A stretch of DNA of 64,000 nt from Lachnospiraceae bacterium (GCA_015057525.1 SVEE01000006.1:1-64000); one strand, 5' to 3'. Counted from the stretch's first letter, positions 1 to 9,031 are shown. The notes: generated from the letters alone by a model not told the origin. Numbers and translations are program-made.

Positions 1-34
1 GTTCATCCTGAGCCAGGATCAAACTCTCAAATAA
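1..34 (-). rRNA. 16S ribosomal RNA, 5' end only
   Basis: Read on the minus strand, the first bases contain the universal bacterial 16S start (GAGTTTGATCCTGGCTCAG) followed by GATGAAC. The gene runs off the left edge, so only about the first 34 nt are present. The mature 5' end was placed by counting back from GAGTTTGATC as in E. coli, so it may be off by a few bases. Confidence 0.95.
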
Positions 35-295
35 AAGTTTGTAATCCAAACAGCTCCTTATAAACTCTAGCTTATAATTACTGTCCTTACTTACTGTTTT
101 GTGTTTCCATTCTTGGAATAAGGATTTCGTAAAATCCTCTGAAAATCTCTTAAAGAATTTTCAGGGTTAACATGTTATTAAGTTGTCAAATGTTCTTTTC
201 TTACCAATTTTTAAGTCAAAAAAATAAAGTCTATGACAATATTCAATTTTGACTTCAATCAGTTTTCGTCTGCCGTGTTTTGCGACAGCTATTAG
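35..295 (-). other. 16S rRNA leader (pre-rRNA spacer), no gene
   Basis: This gene-free stretch separates the rRNA promoter from the 16S gene. On the minus strand it is AT-rich and holds small hairpins, for example GGATTT-TACG-AAATCC near 121-136 and GAAAAT...ATTTTC near 141-162. These fit the processing stems usual in pre-16S leaders. I see no open reading frame with a ribosome site. Confidence 0.6.
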
Positions 296-324
296 AATAT
301 ATCATAGTGCCATTTTAATGTCAA
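296..324 (-). promoter_or_regulatory. rRNA operon promoter
   Basis: On the minus strand TTGACA (324-319) is followed after exactly 17 bases by TATATT (301-296). An A/T-rich tract lies just upstream at 325-356, as expected for an UP element. It points towards the 16S gene. A similar sequence, TTGATATTAAAGTGCCATT, lies about 50 bp further upstream and may be a degenerate copy. Confidence 0.7.
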
Positions 325-382
325 CACCTTTTTTTATTTTTTTAGGAGTTTTTTTAATGGCACTTTAATATCAATATAAAAC

Positions 383-1186
383 TTATACCTTTGTAATATT
401 TTTTATCAAACTATTAAATATATTATTATCACTTAATACACGAAGAATTGGGCTTTCGGATATCTGATTAGCCAAGCTTTCACCTACCTCGGTATTTGCT
501 GCGACCATAATAACCGCAAAAACTATCCACACAATAAGAACAGCCTCGCATCCACCTAATAACATCCCACAAAGTCTGTTAATTGTATTAATTACAGGCA
601 GACTTGCCGCAACATTGGCAATAAGCATAATTACATTAAACAATAATACCATAATCGCAAAGGTAGCAAAAAAAGCTACAGCATTAGTCACCATATAAGC
701 AATATAGCTTGATACATAAGTATAAAATGTTGTTGCCCCCAATTGTTCCTTGGTAGCTTGGTTATTGTTAGACAAAAGCATATCTTTAATAAACTGCGGA
801 GAATCAAGACTGTTTATGAGTTCCTCTTGCTCCTCTTTAGACGGTTCTTTGTTTAAGACAGCTTCTACAAGCGAATTCATAACATCCTCTGAAATCCCAT
901 CAGTAAATCCTTCAGACACATAACCGTCTAGGGACTCCTCTAATTCTTCCTTAACTTGTTTCTCTGCCTCTGCTTCTATAAAAGAATAAATTTTTTCTTC
1001 CACCACATCATCTATTTGTGTTTTATTCATGAGAATATTACCTACCATAGGCGCAAGAAAATAAGCTAACAGAAGAGATAAGCCTGTAAATACAATTTTA
1101 AGTATCGACCTTACAAAACCTCTTCTATATCCCAAAATCATACATATTAATATAAAAACTATTACAACAATAGAAAATGTATTCAT
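383..1186 (-). CDS. CvpA family membrane protein
   Basis: A 267-residue membrane protein with the CvpA layout: two N-terminal hydrophobic segments (about residues 3-25 and 28-48) separated by a YRRGFVRS turn, an acidic, Glu-rich extracytoplasmic or linker region (60-150), then two further membrane segments (about 155-190 and 205-230). CvpA is named for colicin V production in E. coli; its biochemical role is not settled. The ATG directly follows the TAA of the upstream gene, with GAGGAA as ribosome site, so the two are translationally coupled. It is the last gene of a three-gene operon (LysM protein, DUF5711-like protein, CvpA). Confidence 0.75.
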   Translation of the reverse strand: MNTFSIVVIVFILICMILGYRRGFVRSILKIVFTGLSLLLAYFLAPMVGNILMNKTQIDDVVEEKIYSFIEAEAEKQVKEELEESLDGYVSEGFTDGISEDVMNSLVEAVLNKEPSKEEQEELINSLDSPQFIKDMLLSNNNQATKEQLGATTFYTYVSSYIAYMVTNAVAFFATFAIMVLLFNVIMLIANVAASLPVINTINRLCGMLLGGCEAVLIVWIVFAVIMVAANTEVGESLANQISESPILRVLSDNNIFNSLIKNITKV

Positions 1187-2485
1187 TTATTCTTCCTCTG
1201 TACTTGTTAATGAGGTGCTTTCTTCACCCGAGTTAAGCATTATAATTTCTGTTGAATCTTCATATACGACAACATATTCCAATCTGTTACCACTAGGCAC
1301 CATACTAACTATCTTTCCATTCAGATTTCCGTTGAACTTTATTTTGCCGTTAGCACGATAAATTAAGCAGTTAGAGTTCCCTGTTATTATTACTTCTTTG
1401 TCCGCCGCGTAAATATTATCGTAAGCAAAATCTATGTACTCCTGAAATTCCAAATTACCATTCATGTCGTACACTTTCATAACATATAAGTGTTCTGTAT
1501 CACCAGAAAGCTCTTGAACAATACCAAAATATTCACTGCTGTAGAACACACTTCTTATTTCTTGCTCAAATTCAAGCTTTGCTTTTTCACTTGGCTTTTC
1601 CTTCATAGAATATACACTTATAGTTTTTGTGCCGAATGCTACAACTGTATCATTATCAACAAACTCAACCTTAGAAATAATTTGATTGTCAAACATATAT
1701 CCGCCCACCATACGGTCAGCATTACTATTTTGTCCTACATCACCAAAATTATACGCCGCCAAATTATTTTGAACTTTTGTAGCCTGTATGTTTAAATAGC
1801 TTGTAAATAATTTCTCCCCATCATCTGATATAGATATATCCAAAGGATATCCGCTCTTGTCAATAGTTGTTTGTATCTCGTATACAATCTCACCTTTTTT
1901 GTTATATAAATTAATGTAATTTGTTTCTTCGCTTTCAAGAACCACCGCAAAGGCACCTTGATTAGCAACATCAACATCACATATTGAATATGGCATAGTA
2001 AGATTACTTTCTTGTCCTTCATTACTGAATACGCAAACGGAGTTACCACTCATGTCTGCTACAACAGCATAATTTCCACTAGCAACCGCCATAGGCATCT
2101 TCATATCAATACCTGCCGACCAAACTGTATCACCATTACTATTAATATATGAAACACCATCAGGAGTATATTTTAAAAGGTTGCCACTAAACTGAATATA
2201 ATTAGCTGTATTTTCATAATCAGTAGCATTACTTTTAACAATCTTATAGCTTGTATATTCTTTATTAACCTGAAAATAAATAATTATTCCTGCGGCAATT
2301 ATACCTATAATAACAAGAATCCAAAGAGCAGTTTTCTTACTCTGCACCTGTCGTTGAACTTCCTTATTATGTTCCTCCGCTTCCTCTGATGTTTTAACAT
2401 AAACAACATTGTCTTTGGTTTTATCTACCTTCATTGTCCCTTTTTGACTTGTTTTCTTTGTGGTTTTATCAATATTATCTCTCAT
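1187..2485 (-). CDS. DUF5711-type single-pass membrane protein with beta-propeller-like ectodomain
   Basis: A 432-residue protein. The ATG at 2485 is chosen over an in-frame ATG 24 bp upstream because GGAGA lies just before it. Residues 1-50 are charged and cytoplasmic, followed by one hydrophobic segment (ALWILVIIGIIAAGIIIYF). The rest is extracytoplasmic, with repeated short strands of the type GDTVWSAGI, GNYAVVADMSG and EKLFTSYL that look like a beta-propeller (WD40-like) fold. The architecture matches DUF5711 proteins of Lachnospiraceae, whose function is unknown. It sits between a LysM membrane protein and CvpA and abuts the latter, which suggests a cell-envelope role. Confidence 0.6.
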   Translation of the reverse strand: MRDNIDKTTKKTSQKGTMKVDKTKDNVVYVKTSEEAEEHNKEVQRQVQSKKTALWILVIIGIIAAGIIIYFQVNKEYTSYKIVKSNATDYENTANYIQFSGNLLKYTPDGVSYINSNGDTVWSAGIDMKMPMAVASGNYAVVADMSGNSVCVFSNEGQESNLTMPYSICDVDVANQGAFAVVLESEETNYINLYNKKGEIVYEIQTTIDKSGYPLDISISDDGEKLFTSYLNIQATKVQNNLAAYNFGDVGQNSNADRMVGGYMFDNQIISKVEFVDNDTVVAFGTKTISVYSMKEKPSEKAKLEFEQEIRSVFYSSEYFGIVQELSGDTEHLYVMKVYDMNGNLEFQEYIDFAYDNIYAADKEVIITGNSNCLIYRANGKIKFNGNLNGKIVSMVPSGNRLEYVVVYEDSTEIIMLNSGEESTSLTSTEEE

Positions 2486-2612
2486 TGTTTTCTCCAAAAA
2501 AATAATCAATACCGTTTACTCTTTACAAGTGTTCCTAGTATATCATATTTCTTTTTATTATTCTATGTGTATTTTACATCATCCTAAAAACACATTACAT
2601 ATAGCCAGGAAT

Positions 2613-3842
2613 TTAAGGAGTTATGGATGGTATAATAAGTTGTTCTCCTTCATATATAGGATCATCTACATCCATATTATTAGCCAAAGCTATATCCTTA
2701 GCATATATAACATCTCCGTAAAATTCATAAGCAATAGACCCTAGAGAATCCCCATACTTAATTGTGTAGTAAGTAGGATTTCCATCCGTCATAGCTGGAA
2801 GTGTTTGCTCTGTAGATATGTCATTTACATCCTCTGAAACCTCTTCAGTTGTTACATCCTCTGTATTATTATCAACAACAGGAGTTCCTGCAACAGCATC
2901 TTCTGTGTCTTCTTTAACTGGGTCAGTTACAGATGCAGGTGTAGGTTCTATCTGGTCAGTATAAATCACCTCCGCAATGTCATCATTGCTCTCCGCTGTA
3001 AGCTCTAGTCTATTTATAGAAACTTCTAATTCTTTCATTTTATCATAGTTACTTATCAAAGATACACCCATAGCAAGAATAGCCAGCACTACAAAGGAGC
3101 TCGCCATGTACGCCATATTTATGCCACTTCCTTTTGTCCCTTGAGACTTAACATTTTTTTCTCTGTAATGTTTTATAAGTTCTTCATCTTTTCTGTGAAT
3201 CTCAGAATCAGATTCTTCTGATGTTCCACCTTTCTGTGTGATTATATAATTCTGCATTGACTCATTCTTAGAGTAATATATAAAATATCCTTTCTGCTTT
3301 ACAAGCTGTCCATGCTCATACATATAAAATGCATCATCTGCCTCAAGAGAATCCGTTACATAAAGCACCTTATCTTTACCCGGGAAATTATCCACATGCA
3401 TCTTTGTTATCTTATCATTAATAGCTGTTGAAAAGCCCATTCTAGAAAGGAACCATCCAACTACAGATAAATCAGGAAAAAAATCTTTTACCTTATCATA
3501 TATTTCCGACCATGCTTCTTGTGTGAATTCACTCTCATCCATATCAAACTCAAGATTTTCCGCATCAACTGCACCACTTATGAATACAACATCACCAATA
3601 TCAGATTTTTTTGTTTCTCCCAAAAGTATGGCTCCCCTAGCAGATGTACTTCCAGGTCTTGCAATATAATTCAAATATGTAACAACATAATCTTCTATGT
3701 ATATTCTTTTGTTGCCTGTTGGATTACCAATCTGTCTTATATTTTTAGGAAGCTTATTTCCAATATTTTCATAAGTTCCCTCACCCCTATTTGTCTTTTC
3801 TTCCTTTTCGTCTTTGTCCTTGTCATAGATTATTTCTATCAT
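2613..3842 (-). CDS. Membrane protein with inactive MPN/JAB-like domain and C-terminal LysM
   Basis: A 409-residue protein. Residues 48-200 resemble an MPN/JAB1 fold (RGAILLGE, VVFISGAV, VVGWFLSRMGF), but the metal-binding His-x-His of active JAMM peptidases is absent (GWFLSRMGF stands where GW-HSHP would be). A membrane segment lies at 242-264, then an acidic Thr/Glu/Asp-rich linker, then a LysM domain at 359-406 (YTIKYGDSLGSIAYEFYGD). LysM binds peptidoglycan, so the C-terminus should be outside and the MPN-like domain inside. It is the first gene of the operon with the DUF5711-like and cvpA genes. The MPN assignment is by eye and less certain than the LysM. Confidence 0.65.
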   Translation of the reverse strand: MIEIIYDKDKDEKEEKTNRGEGTYENIGNKLPKNIRQIGNPTGNKRIYIEDYVVTYLNYIARPGSTSARGAILLGETKKSDIGDVVFISGAVDAENLEFDMDESEFTQEAWSEIYDKVKDFFPDLSVVGWFLSRMGFSTAINDKITKMHVDNFPGKDKVLYVTDSLEADDAFYMYEHGQLVKQKGYFIYYSKNESMQNYIITQKGGTSEESDSEIHRKDEELIKHYREKNVKSQGTKGSGINMAYMASSFVVLAILAMGVSLISNYDKMKELEVSINRLELTAESNDDIAEVIYTDQIEPTPASVTDPVKEDTEDAVAGTPVVDNNTEDVTTEEVSEDVNDISTEQTLPAMTDGNPTYYTIKYGDSLGSIAYEFYGDVIYAKDIALANNMDVDDPIYEGEQLIIPSITP

Positions 3843-4032
3843 ACCTCTTCACCCTTTCATATTGTTTTATTCATAACTATTGAAAGAATAACATTGGCAT
3901 TTTTATTTCCTAATCAAAACTTGTCGATAATTCATCATTTTCCATCGCAATAAACACCATTGATTAATTATATTTTAACATGGCAATAATCACTGCATAA
4001 AATATTAATGAGACTATACAATTGAGGTAAAC

Positions 4033-4608
4033 ATGAATCCTTTAACACAGAGAAACTGCGAAATAGAATATTTTGACATTGATACTGATGCTTCCCACAT
4101 CGAGCTTGGTGAATGTATTTTGAAGCATATATCAACTCAAGATTTTTACACCAAAACCCCTATTATATTATGTATAGGAACAGACAGGGCTACCGGCGAC
4201 TGTCTTGGCCCTCTTGTAGGAGAGCAATTACAGCAACTTGGCATAAAATATAAAATCTTTGGTAATCTTTCTTCACCTGTTCATGCACTAAATATAAGAG
4301 ACGTTATAAATCACATCCAAAAGGCATATGATAACCCATATGTAATTGCAATAGATGCTTCTCTTGGTTCCAGTACACATGTGGGAAATATCACCGTTAG
4401 TGACTGCCCTATTTTTCCCGGAAAAGGCGTAAACAAAAAATTACCGGCAATAGGCGACTTGTCTATTACCGGTATTGTAAATATTTCTGGTCAAAATCCC
4501 TCTGTGCTTCAAAGCACAAGACTTTATACTGTTATGCAATTAGCAAATTGTATTACAGATGCATTAATATATTCAATAAATCACTTGGAAGATTTCTGTC
4601 CTTTGTAG
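4033..4608 (+). CDS. yyaC: YyaC-family putative spore protease
   Basis: A 191-residue protein matching the YyaC/DUF1256 family, related to the germination protease GPR. Visible signatures are ILCIGTDRATGDCLGPLVGE at residues 47-66, AIDASLGSS, and the GDLSITGIVNISGQ segment. YyaC is found in spore-forming Firmicutes, and B. subtilis yyaC is sporulation-related. GAGGTAAAC precedes the ATG. It stands alone on the plus strand and its 3' end overlaps the convergent gene at 4581 by 28 bp. Together with cotJABC it indicates spore-forming ancestry; it does not prove that the organism sporulates. Confidence 0.8.
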   Translation: MNPLTQRNCEIEYFDIDTDASHIELGECILKHISTQDFYTKTPIILCIGTDRATGDCLGPLVGEQLQQLGIKYKIFGNLSSPVHALNIRDVINHIQKAYDNPYVIAIDASLGSSTHVGNITVSDCPIFPGKGVNKKLPAIGDLSITGIVNISGQNPSVLQSTRLYTVMQLANCITDALIYSINHLEDFCPL

Positions 4609-5708
4609 AGACTAATAGCTTCTGAAACTGTTTCTGCCTGTCCATCCTCCATAAGTGCAATCAAATCAGAAAGTTTATCTTGCTTGCACAAATCTTCACC
4701 TAAATAAGGTGCATACTGATTAGTAATCTGTAAAACCTTATCAGAGTACTTCTTCTCACCGTTGGATATTTTATCTTCAAGCTCTTTTTTCTCGGATTTC
4801 ATATCTTCAACGGTCTGAAGACGTCTTCCATTAATTTCATCAATAATTAATTGCTTTGTTTCATTCTCAAAGACCTTTAAAGCAGATTTCTTTTCTTCAC
4901 TAATATCGTCTGCTTCGTCATCTAAGTCAGCTAACTTCTCATCAAAAGCATCAAGCTTGTAAACGCTCTCATCCTTATCCTTGTTGATTGAATTCTTAAT
5001 AGCGTTCATCTGCTTATCATTAGCCTTAATCTTATCTCTTATAGCTCTGATTTGTTTTATAACATCGCCATGTTTAACCTTGGTCATGTTATATACCACA
5101 AAATAAATGATAAATTGAAGTATTACCAACACAGCTACAATAAGCACGCACCAAAATGCCATGTTAATATCTTTCTTATCCTCAAGAACAAGTTTCTTAA
5201 CAAGCATCATAACACCTGCTGGTATACCTGCAAAATAAATAACGTAGGTAAGAAGCATTAATCCAATTTCTGATGCCCCTTTTGCAGCAAACATAATGAA
5301 ATACAAAGAAGACGCACATGTTGTAGGCACTTTGTTCTTCTTGAGAACAGTTTTCATTTCAACTTCCAACTCGCGATTATTCTTACGGATGTCTTTAGTC
5401 TCATCACTAATTCTCTCATTCATTCGCTGATTCTTTTTCTTGTCCCTCTTATTAGCTACTTTTTTCTTTCTAGCTCTATTATCATCAAGACGGTCATCAT
5501 AAGAATCAGAAATTTCTTGTTTTCTTTTCTTTATTGTTGTTGCAATCTCATCAGAAATAGATTTCTCTTCTGTGGCAATATTCTTGCTAAGTTTTTTCTG
5601 ATATGCTTTCATTTTATTTAATTCAGCTGACATAGCATCTCGCTTTTCTACATCCTTTAAAGCTGAAATTAAATAATCTACATTTTCATTAAAAACATTC
5701 TCAGGCAT
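4581..5708 (-). CDS. Coiled-coil membrane protein of unknown function
   Basis: A 375-residue protein; family not recognised. The ATG at 5708 is preceded by AAGGGGAT at good spacing, so an upstream TTG start is rejected. Long, highly charged coiled coils (about residues 20-130 and 230-340, many Lys/Glu/Asp) flank two hydrophobic segments (about 140-165 and 185-210), which predicts both termini on the same side of the membrane. It lies 23 bp after the HD-GYP-like gene and is probably co-transcribed with it. Its 3' end overlaps yyaC by 28 bp, tail to tail. Confidence 0.55.
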   Translation of the reverse strand: MPENVFNENVDYLISALKDVEKRDAMSAELNKMKAYQKKLSKNIATEEKSISDEIATTIKKRKQEISDSYDDRLDDNRARKKKVANKRDKKKNQRMNERISDETKDIRKNNRELEVEMKTVLKKNKVPTTCASSLYFIMFAAKGASEIGLMLLTYVIYFAGIPAGVMMLVKKLVLEDKKDINMAFWCVLIVAVLVILQFIIYFVVYNMTKVKHGDVIKQIRAIRDKIKANDKQMNAIKNSINKDKDESVYKLDAFDEKLADLDDEADDISEEKKSALKVFENETKQLIIDEINGRRLQTVEDMKSEKKELEDKISNGEKKYSDKVLQITNQYAPYLGEDLCKQDKLSDLIALMEDGQAETVSEAISLYKGQKSSK

Positions 5709-5731
5709 AATCAAATCCCCTTTTGTAAATG

Positions 5732-6826
5732 TTATCTCTGGTTCATATACTCCTCAAGACGTTCTCGGTCAACCTTAATACGATTATCCATAGTCTTCAT
5801 GATATCAATAATCTGACATCTTCTATATACACCATTGTTACTTAAATCATATACCTTATTAGACGAGAAACTAAGAACAATTGGTCGTAAAATGTTCTGT
5901 GGATTCTCTGATATAACAAGTCCCTTTTCTCCATTAGTAAGCTCTATACAAACACCAGGTGTAAGTATCTTTATAGTCTTAATGAGAGCACCAACTATTT
6001 CCTCGTCAAACTCATCCTTATTAAGAAGAAGATACTTAATTGCAGCTATCTCAGAAACAGCTTCCTGTTTGAGTTTCATAGCTGTCATAGTATCAAAAAG
6101 ATTAGCCACCTTAAGAATCTTTGTGCTCTTAAGAATCTTGCCTTCATCTTCTCTACTCTCACCATACTCTATCTTATGTATTTGTGACACTATTCTTCTT
6201 ACACCACTGTCAATTCCCATCTCTGGTCTGATAAGTGCAAGACCGTCACTCTGGAACTTCTTGACGATAATTAAATCATTAGTGTCATAATCGTCATATT
6301 TTTCTTTTATTTTCGCAGGTAATAAAAGTTTACCTATATCATGCAATAACGCTGCTTGTATAAGTTCTTCCTGCTCAACAGGTGTATAGTAAACCTGCGA
6401 AGAAATAAGCGCACACAAAATTGCTGTATTAATAACATGCTTATAAATATAATCTGTTGTACTTCTAAGATTCTGAGTAAATGCAATCTTGTGATCCAGT
6501 CTGCCATAGTTGGTAATAATGGCATTAGCTAACCTCTTTAAATTTCCAGGTTCTCTTCCAGCAATAAGACCATCTAATTCTTCTCTTATACTGAATACTG
6601 CCATAGTCTGAAATCTTTCGAAATCCAAATCCTCATCAGTCATAGGAGGAACAGGTTCTGCCGGCTCAAGAATATACAAACCAAGAAGGCCAAAATTCTT
6701 AACACTCTCTATACCCTGCATAGTGAGTCTGGTATTTCTCTCATAAAGAAGTACGCCGTTTTTATTGTATATAGGTTTTGCCAGTCTCATACCGTATTTC
6801 AAGTCTTCCGACCTAACAAAAATCAT
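5732..6826 (-). CDS. HD-GYP-like protein with incomplete active site
   Basis: A 364-residue protein with the helical layout of HD-GYP cyclic-di-GMP phosphodiesterases. The N-terminal part (1-70) looks like the small beta domain often found before HD-GYP (LKYGMRLAKPIYNKNGVLL). The HD motif is intact (LLHDIGKLLLPAKI, H162-D163, K166), and KH(130) may be an upstream ligand. Downstream ligands are degenerate: the usual HP...G segment reads FQSDGLALIRPEMG, and the HH-E..DG-GYP region reads QIHKIEYGE without GYP. It may be a receptor or a different hydrolase rather than an active phosphodiesterase. GGGAGG precedes the ATG. It probably forms an operon with the coiled-coil gene downstream. Confidence 0.7.
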   Translation of the reverse strand: MIFVRSEDLKYGMRLAKPIYNKNGVLLYERNTRLTMQGIESVKNFGLLGLYILEPAEPVPPMTDEDLDFERFQTMAVFSIREELDGLIAGREPGNLKRLANAIITNYGRLDHKIAFTQNLRSTTDYIYKHVINTAILCALISSQVYYTPVEQEELIQAALLHDIGKLLLPAKIKEKYDDYDTNDLIIVKKFQSDGLALIRPEMGIDSGVRRIVSQIHKIEYGESREDEGKILKSTKILKVANLFDTMTAMKLKQEAVSEIAAIKYLLLNKDEFDEEIVGALIKTIKILTPGVCIELTNGEKGLVISENPQNILRPIVLSFSSNKVYDLSNNGVYRRCQIIDIMKTMDNRIKVDRERLEEYMNQR

Positions 6827-6915
6827 ACTTCAACCTCCCATAAAAAACATTTCGCTCAATGTAACATAACTATTAGCATTTTAACACATAAAACCACATA
6901 ATACAACCAAAAATC

Positions 6916-6957
6916 AAAAAAGGTAACTACATATGGTTGTTACTGTAGTTACCTTTT
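6916..6957 (-). terminator. Intrinsic terminator of leuA
   Basis: On the minus strand AAAGGTAACTACA and TGTAGTTACCTTT form a 13-bp stem around a 12-nt loop, followed by a T-rich tract (TTTTTTGATTTTTGG). It starts just after the leuA stop. Confidence 0.85.
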
Positions 6958-6967
6958 GTTTAGCTTA

Positions 6968-8638
6968 TTATTTATGAATCTTGTCAGTTCTGTTTAAAGC
7001 ACTAATTAACGCAAATACAGATGCATCAATGATATCTGTCTTTATACCAGCTCCCCAAGTTGTGCCTTCAACACCCTCAGCATCAATACCAACATAAGCA
7101 CAAGCCTGAGAATTTGAACCAACCTGTAAAGCATGTTCCTCATATGTCACTAAAGAGAACTTAATATCAAAATGCTTCATTATTGCATTACTTACCGCAT
7201 CAAGACGACCATTACCGTGTCCATGGTAAATTTTCTTACAACCATCAACAAGAATTGTAATCTCAGCTTCAATACCATCTACCTGCTTAAAGTGACACTC
7301 AAGAAGCTTAATTGGCTCTTCCTTGTTAACATACTCACTCTGGAATATCTCAAGTATTTCTTCTGCCGATAATTCCTTATGCTTATGGTCTGAAACACCT
7401 TTAACTGCGTATCCTAAATCCTCTCTCATCTTTGCAGGAAGATCAAAACCATACTTCTGTTCAAGGATATACGCGATACCACCCTTACCTGACTGGCTGT
7501 TTATTCTTATTACGTCACCATCATACTGTCTTCCAATATCCTCTGGATTAAGCGGTAAGTATGGAACTGTCCACATGCCACTAGGGTCATCTTCTCTGCA
7601 CTTCATTCCCTTAGCAATAGCATCCTGATGAGAACCTGAGAAAGCAGCGAATACAAGCTTACCTGTATATGGTGAACGCTCATAAACATGCATTCTTGTA
7701 AGTCTCTCGTATATTTCTGTTATTCGTGGAATATCTGTTAAGTCAAGTTCAGGATCCACACCATGAGTATACATATTCATGGCAAGAGTGATGATGTCAA
7801 CGTTACCTGTTCTCTCACCGTTACCAAATAAAGTTCCTTCTATTCTATCTGCACCTGCAAGTAATCCAAGCTCAGCATCAGCCACACCACATCCTCTATC
7901 ATTGTGTGGATGTAATGAAAGAACAATGTTCTCTCTGTCATGAAGATTGTTGCTCATGTACTCTATCTGACTTGCATATACATGTGGAAGAGACATTTCA
8001 ACTGTTGCAGGAAGATTAATTATAACCTTTCTGTCTGGTGTTGGCTTCCATATATCAATAACAGCATTACAAACCTCTAATGCATACTCAACCTCTGTTC
8101 CAGTAAAGCTTTCAGGAGAATACTCAAACTGATAATTAACTCCATGCTCTGCTGCCATATCATTTAAAAGCTTTGCTCCATCTGTTGCAATTTTTAATAT
8201 TTCTTCCTTAGATTTCTTGAACACCTGTGTTCTCTGGGCATAAGAAGTAGAATTATACAAATGCACTACCGCATTCTTAGCACCATGAACTGCTTCAAAT
8301 GTTTTCTTAATAATATGTTCTCTAGCCTGTGTAAGTACCTGGATAGTAACATCATCAGGAATTAAATTATCTTCAATAAGCTTACGACAAAATTCATATT
8401 CTGTCTCTGAAGCTGCTGGGAAACCTATCTCTATTTCTTTGAAGCCTACTCTTACAAGCTCTTTAAAAAATTCTAATTTTTCCTCAAGACTCATAGGTAC
8501 AATAAGAGCCTGATTACCATCTCTAAGATCAACACTACACCAAGCTGGTGCCTTATCAACATACTCTTTGTTAACCCAATTTGTGCTCTGTACAGGTGGC
8601 ATGTAATATCCACGTTTGTAATGTTCAAAATTTCTCAT
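6968..8638 (-). CDS. leuA: 2-isopropylmalate synthase
   Basis: A 556-residue enzyme that condenses 2-ketoisovalerate with acetyl-CoA, the first committed step of leucine synthesis. Sequence signs are the TIM-barrel entry APAWCSVDLRDGNQAL (metal-binding Asp after R), the metal-ligand motif SLHPHNDRGCGVADAELG, GNGERTGNVDIITLAMN, and a C-terminal LeuA dimer/regulatory domain (about 430-556) that normally confers leucine feedback inhibition. The length and the MPPVQSTNWVNKEYVDKAPAWCSVDLRDG-type N-terminus match the long LeuA form. The ATG at 8638 has AAAAGGAGGT eight bases upstream; an in-frame extension to 8749 runs into the T-box terminator and is rejected. Control is by the leucine T-box leader upstream. 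It is monocistronic, with its own terminator. Confidence 0.95.
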   Translation of the reverse strand: MRNFEHYKRGYYMPPVQSTNWVNKEYVDKAPAWCSVDLRDGNQALIVPMSLEEKLEFFKELVRVGFKEIEIGFPAASETEYEFCRKLIEDNLIPDDVTIQVLTQAREHIIKKTFEAVHGAKNAVVHLYNSTSYAQRTQVFKKSKEEILKIATDGAKLLNDMAAEHGVNYQFEYSPESFTGTEVEYALEVCNAVIDIWKPTPDRKVIINLPATVEMSLPHVYASQIEYMSNNLHDRENIVLSLHPHNDRGCGVADAELGLLAGADRIEGTLFGNGERTGNVDIITLAMNMYTHGVDPELDLTDIPRITEIYERLTRMHVYERSPYTGKLVFAAFSGSHQDAIAKGMKCREDDPSGMWTVPYLPLNPEDIGRQYDGDVIRINSQSGKGGIAYILEQKYGFDLPAKMREDLGYAVKGVSDHKHKELSAEEILEIFQSEYVNKEEPIKLLECHFKQVDGIEAEITILVDGCKKIYHGHGNGRLDAVSNAIMKHFDIKFSLVTYEEHALQVGSNSQACAYVGIDAEGVEGTTWGAGIKTDIIDASVFALISALNRTDKIHK

Positions 8639-8664
8639 AATGATTACCTCCTTTTTAGTACTTT

Positions 8665-8707
8665 CCACAGAGGATCTGTGGGATACCAAATCAACTATGT
8701 GGTATCT
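8665..8707 (-). promoter_or_regulatory. Two consecutive hairpins between T-box and leuA ribosome site
   Basis: Between the T-box terminator and leuA, two perfect 7-bp hairpins follow each other on the transcript: GATACCA...TGGTATC (about 8682-8706) and CCACAGA-TCC-TCTGTGG (8665-8681). The second ends about 15 nt before the AGGAGGT of leuA. They are not part of the canonical T-box. They may protect the mRNA end after processing or affect initiation; function is inferred only. Confidence 0.45.
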
Positions 8708-8747
8708 GTGATATATGTGAAGGTTCGGCGTATTTTGTGCATGATAC

Positions 8748-9026
8748 AAAAAAATAAACCTGTGCCTCTATCTTAGAGACGCAAGTTCTTACGCGGTACC
8801 ACTCTAATTCATACATAATATGTATGCCCTCTCACAGATACGGACTTTCTAAAGCCTTATATCCTCCTGTTATAACGGTCAGGACCCGTCCGCGTCTACT
8901 GATGATAATCACCGTTCAACCGGCTGCTCTGAGGCGAGTTCAAAACTCTTCCTGCACTGTCTTGCACCCACCGACAGCTCTCTGTAACCTTCCGAGTCTT
9001 TACTATTCCTCTTCTCTGCATTTACA
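8748..9026 (-). ncRNA. T-box leader (leucine, specifier CUC) upstream of leuA
   Basis: The minus strand carries the elements of a T-box in order: the Stem I motif AGAGAGCTG...GGTGCAAGACAG (about 8961-8990), the specifier region GAACTCGCC with CTC (Leu) at 8938-8936, and the conserved T-box AGAGTGGTACCGCG (8805-8792). A terminator stem follows (TGCGTCTCT/AGAGGCACA, 8783-8761) with a T-run ending near 8748. Uncharged tRNA-Leu should stabilise the antiterminator and allow leuA transcription. The 5' end is placed just after the predicted promoter. Confidence 0.93.
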
Positions 9027-9031
9027 GCATA

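Noticed and set aside
8639-8749. In-frame N-terminal extension of leuA
   Set aside because: It reads back into the T-box terminator, whereas the ATG at 8638 has a perfect AGGAGGT in front.
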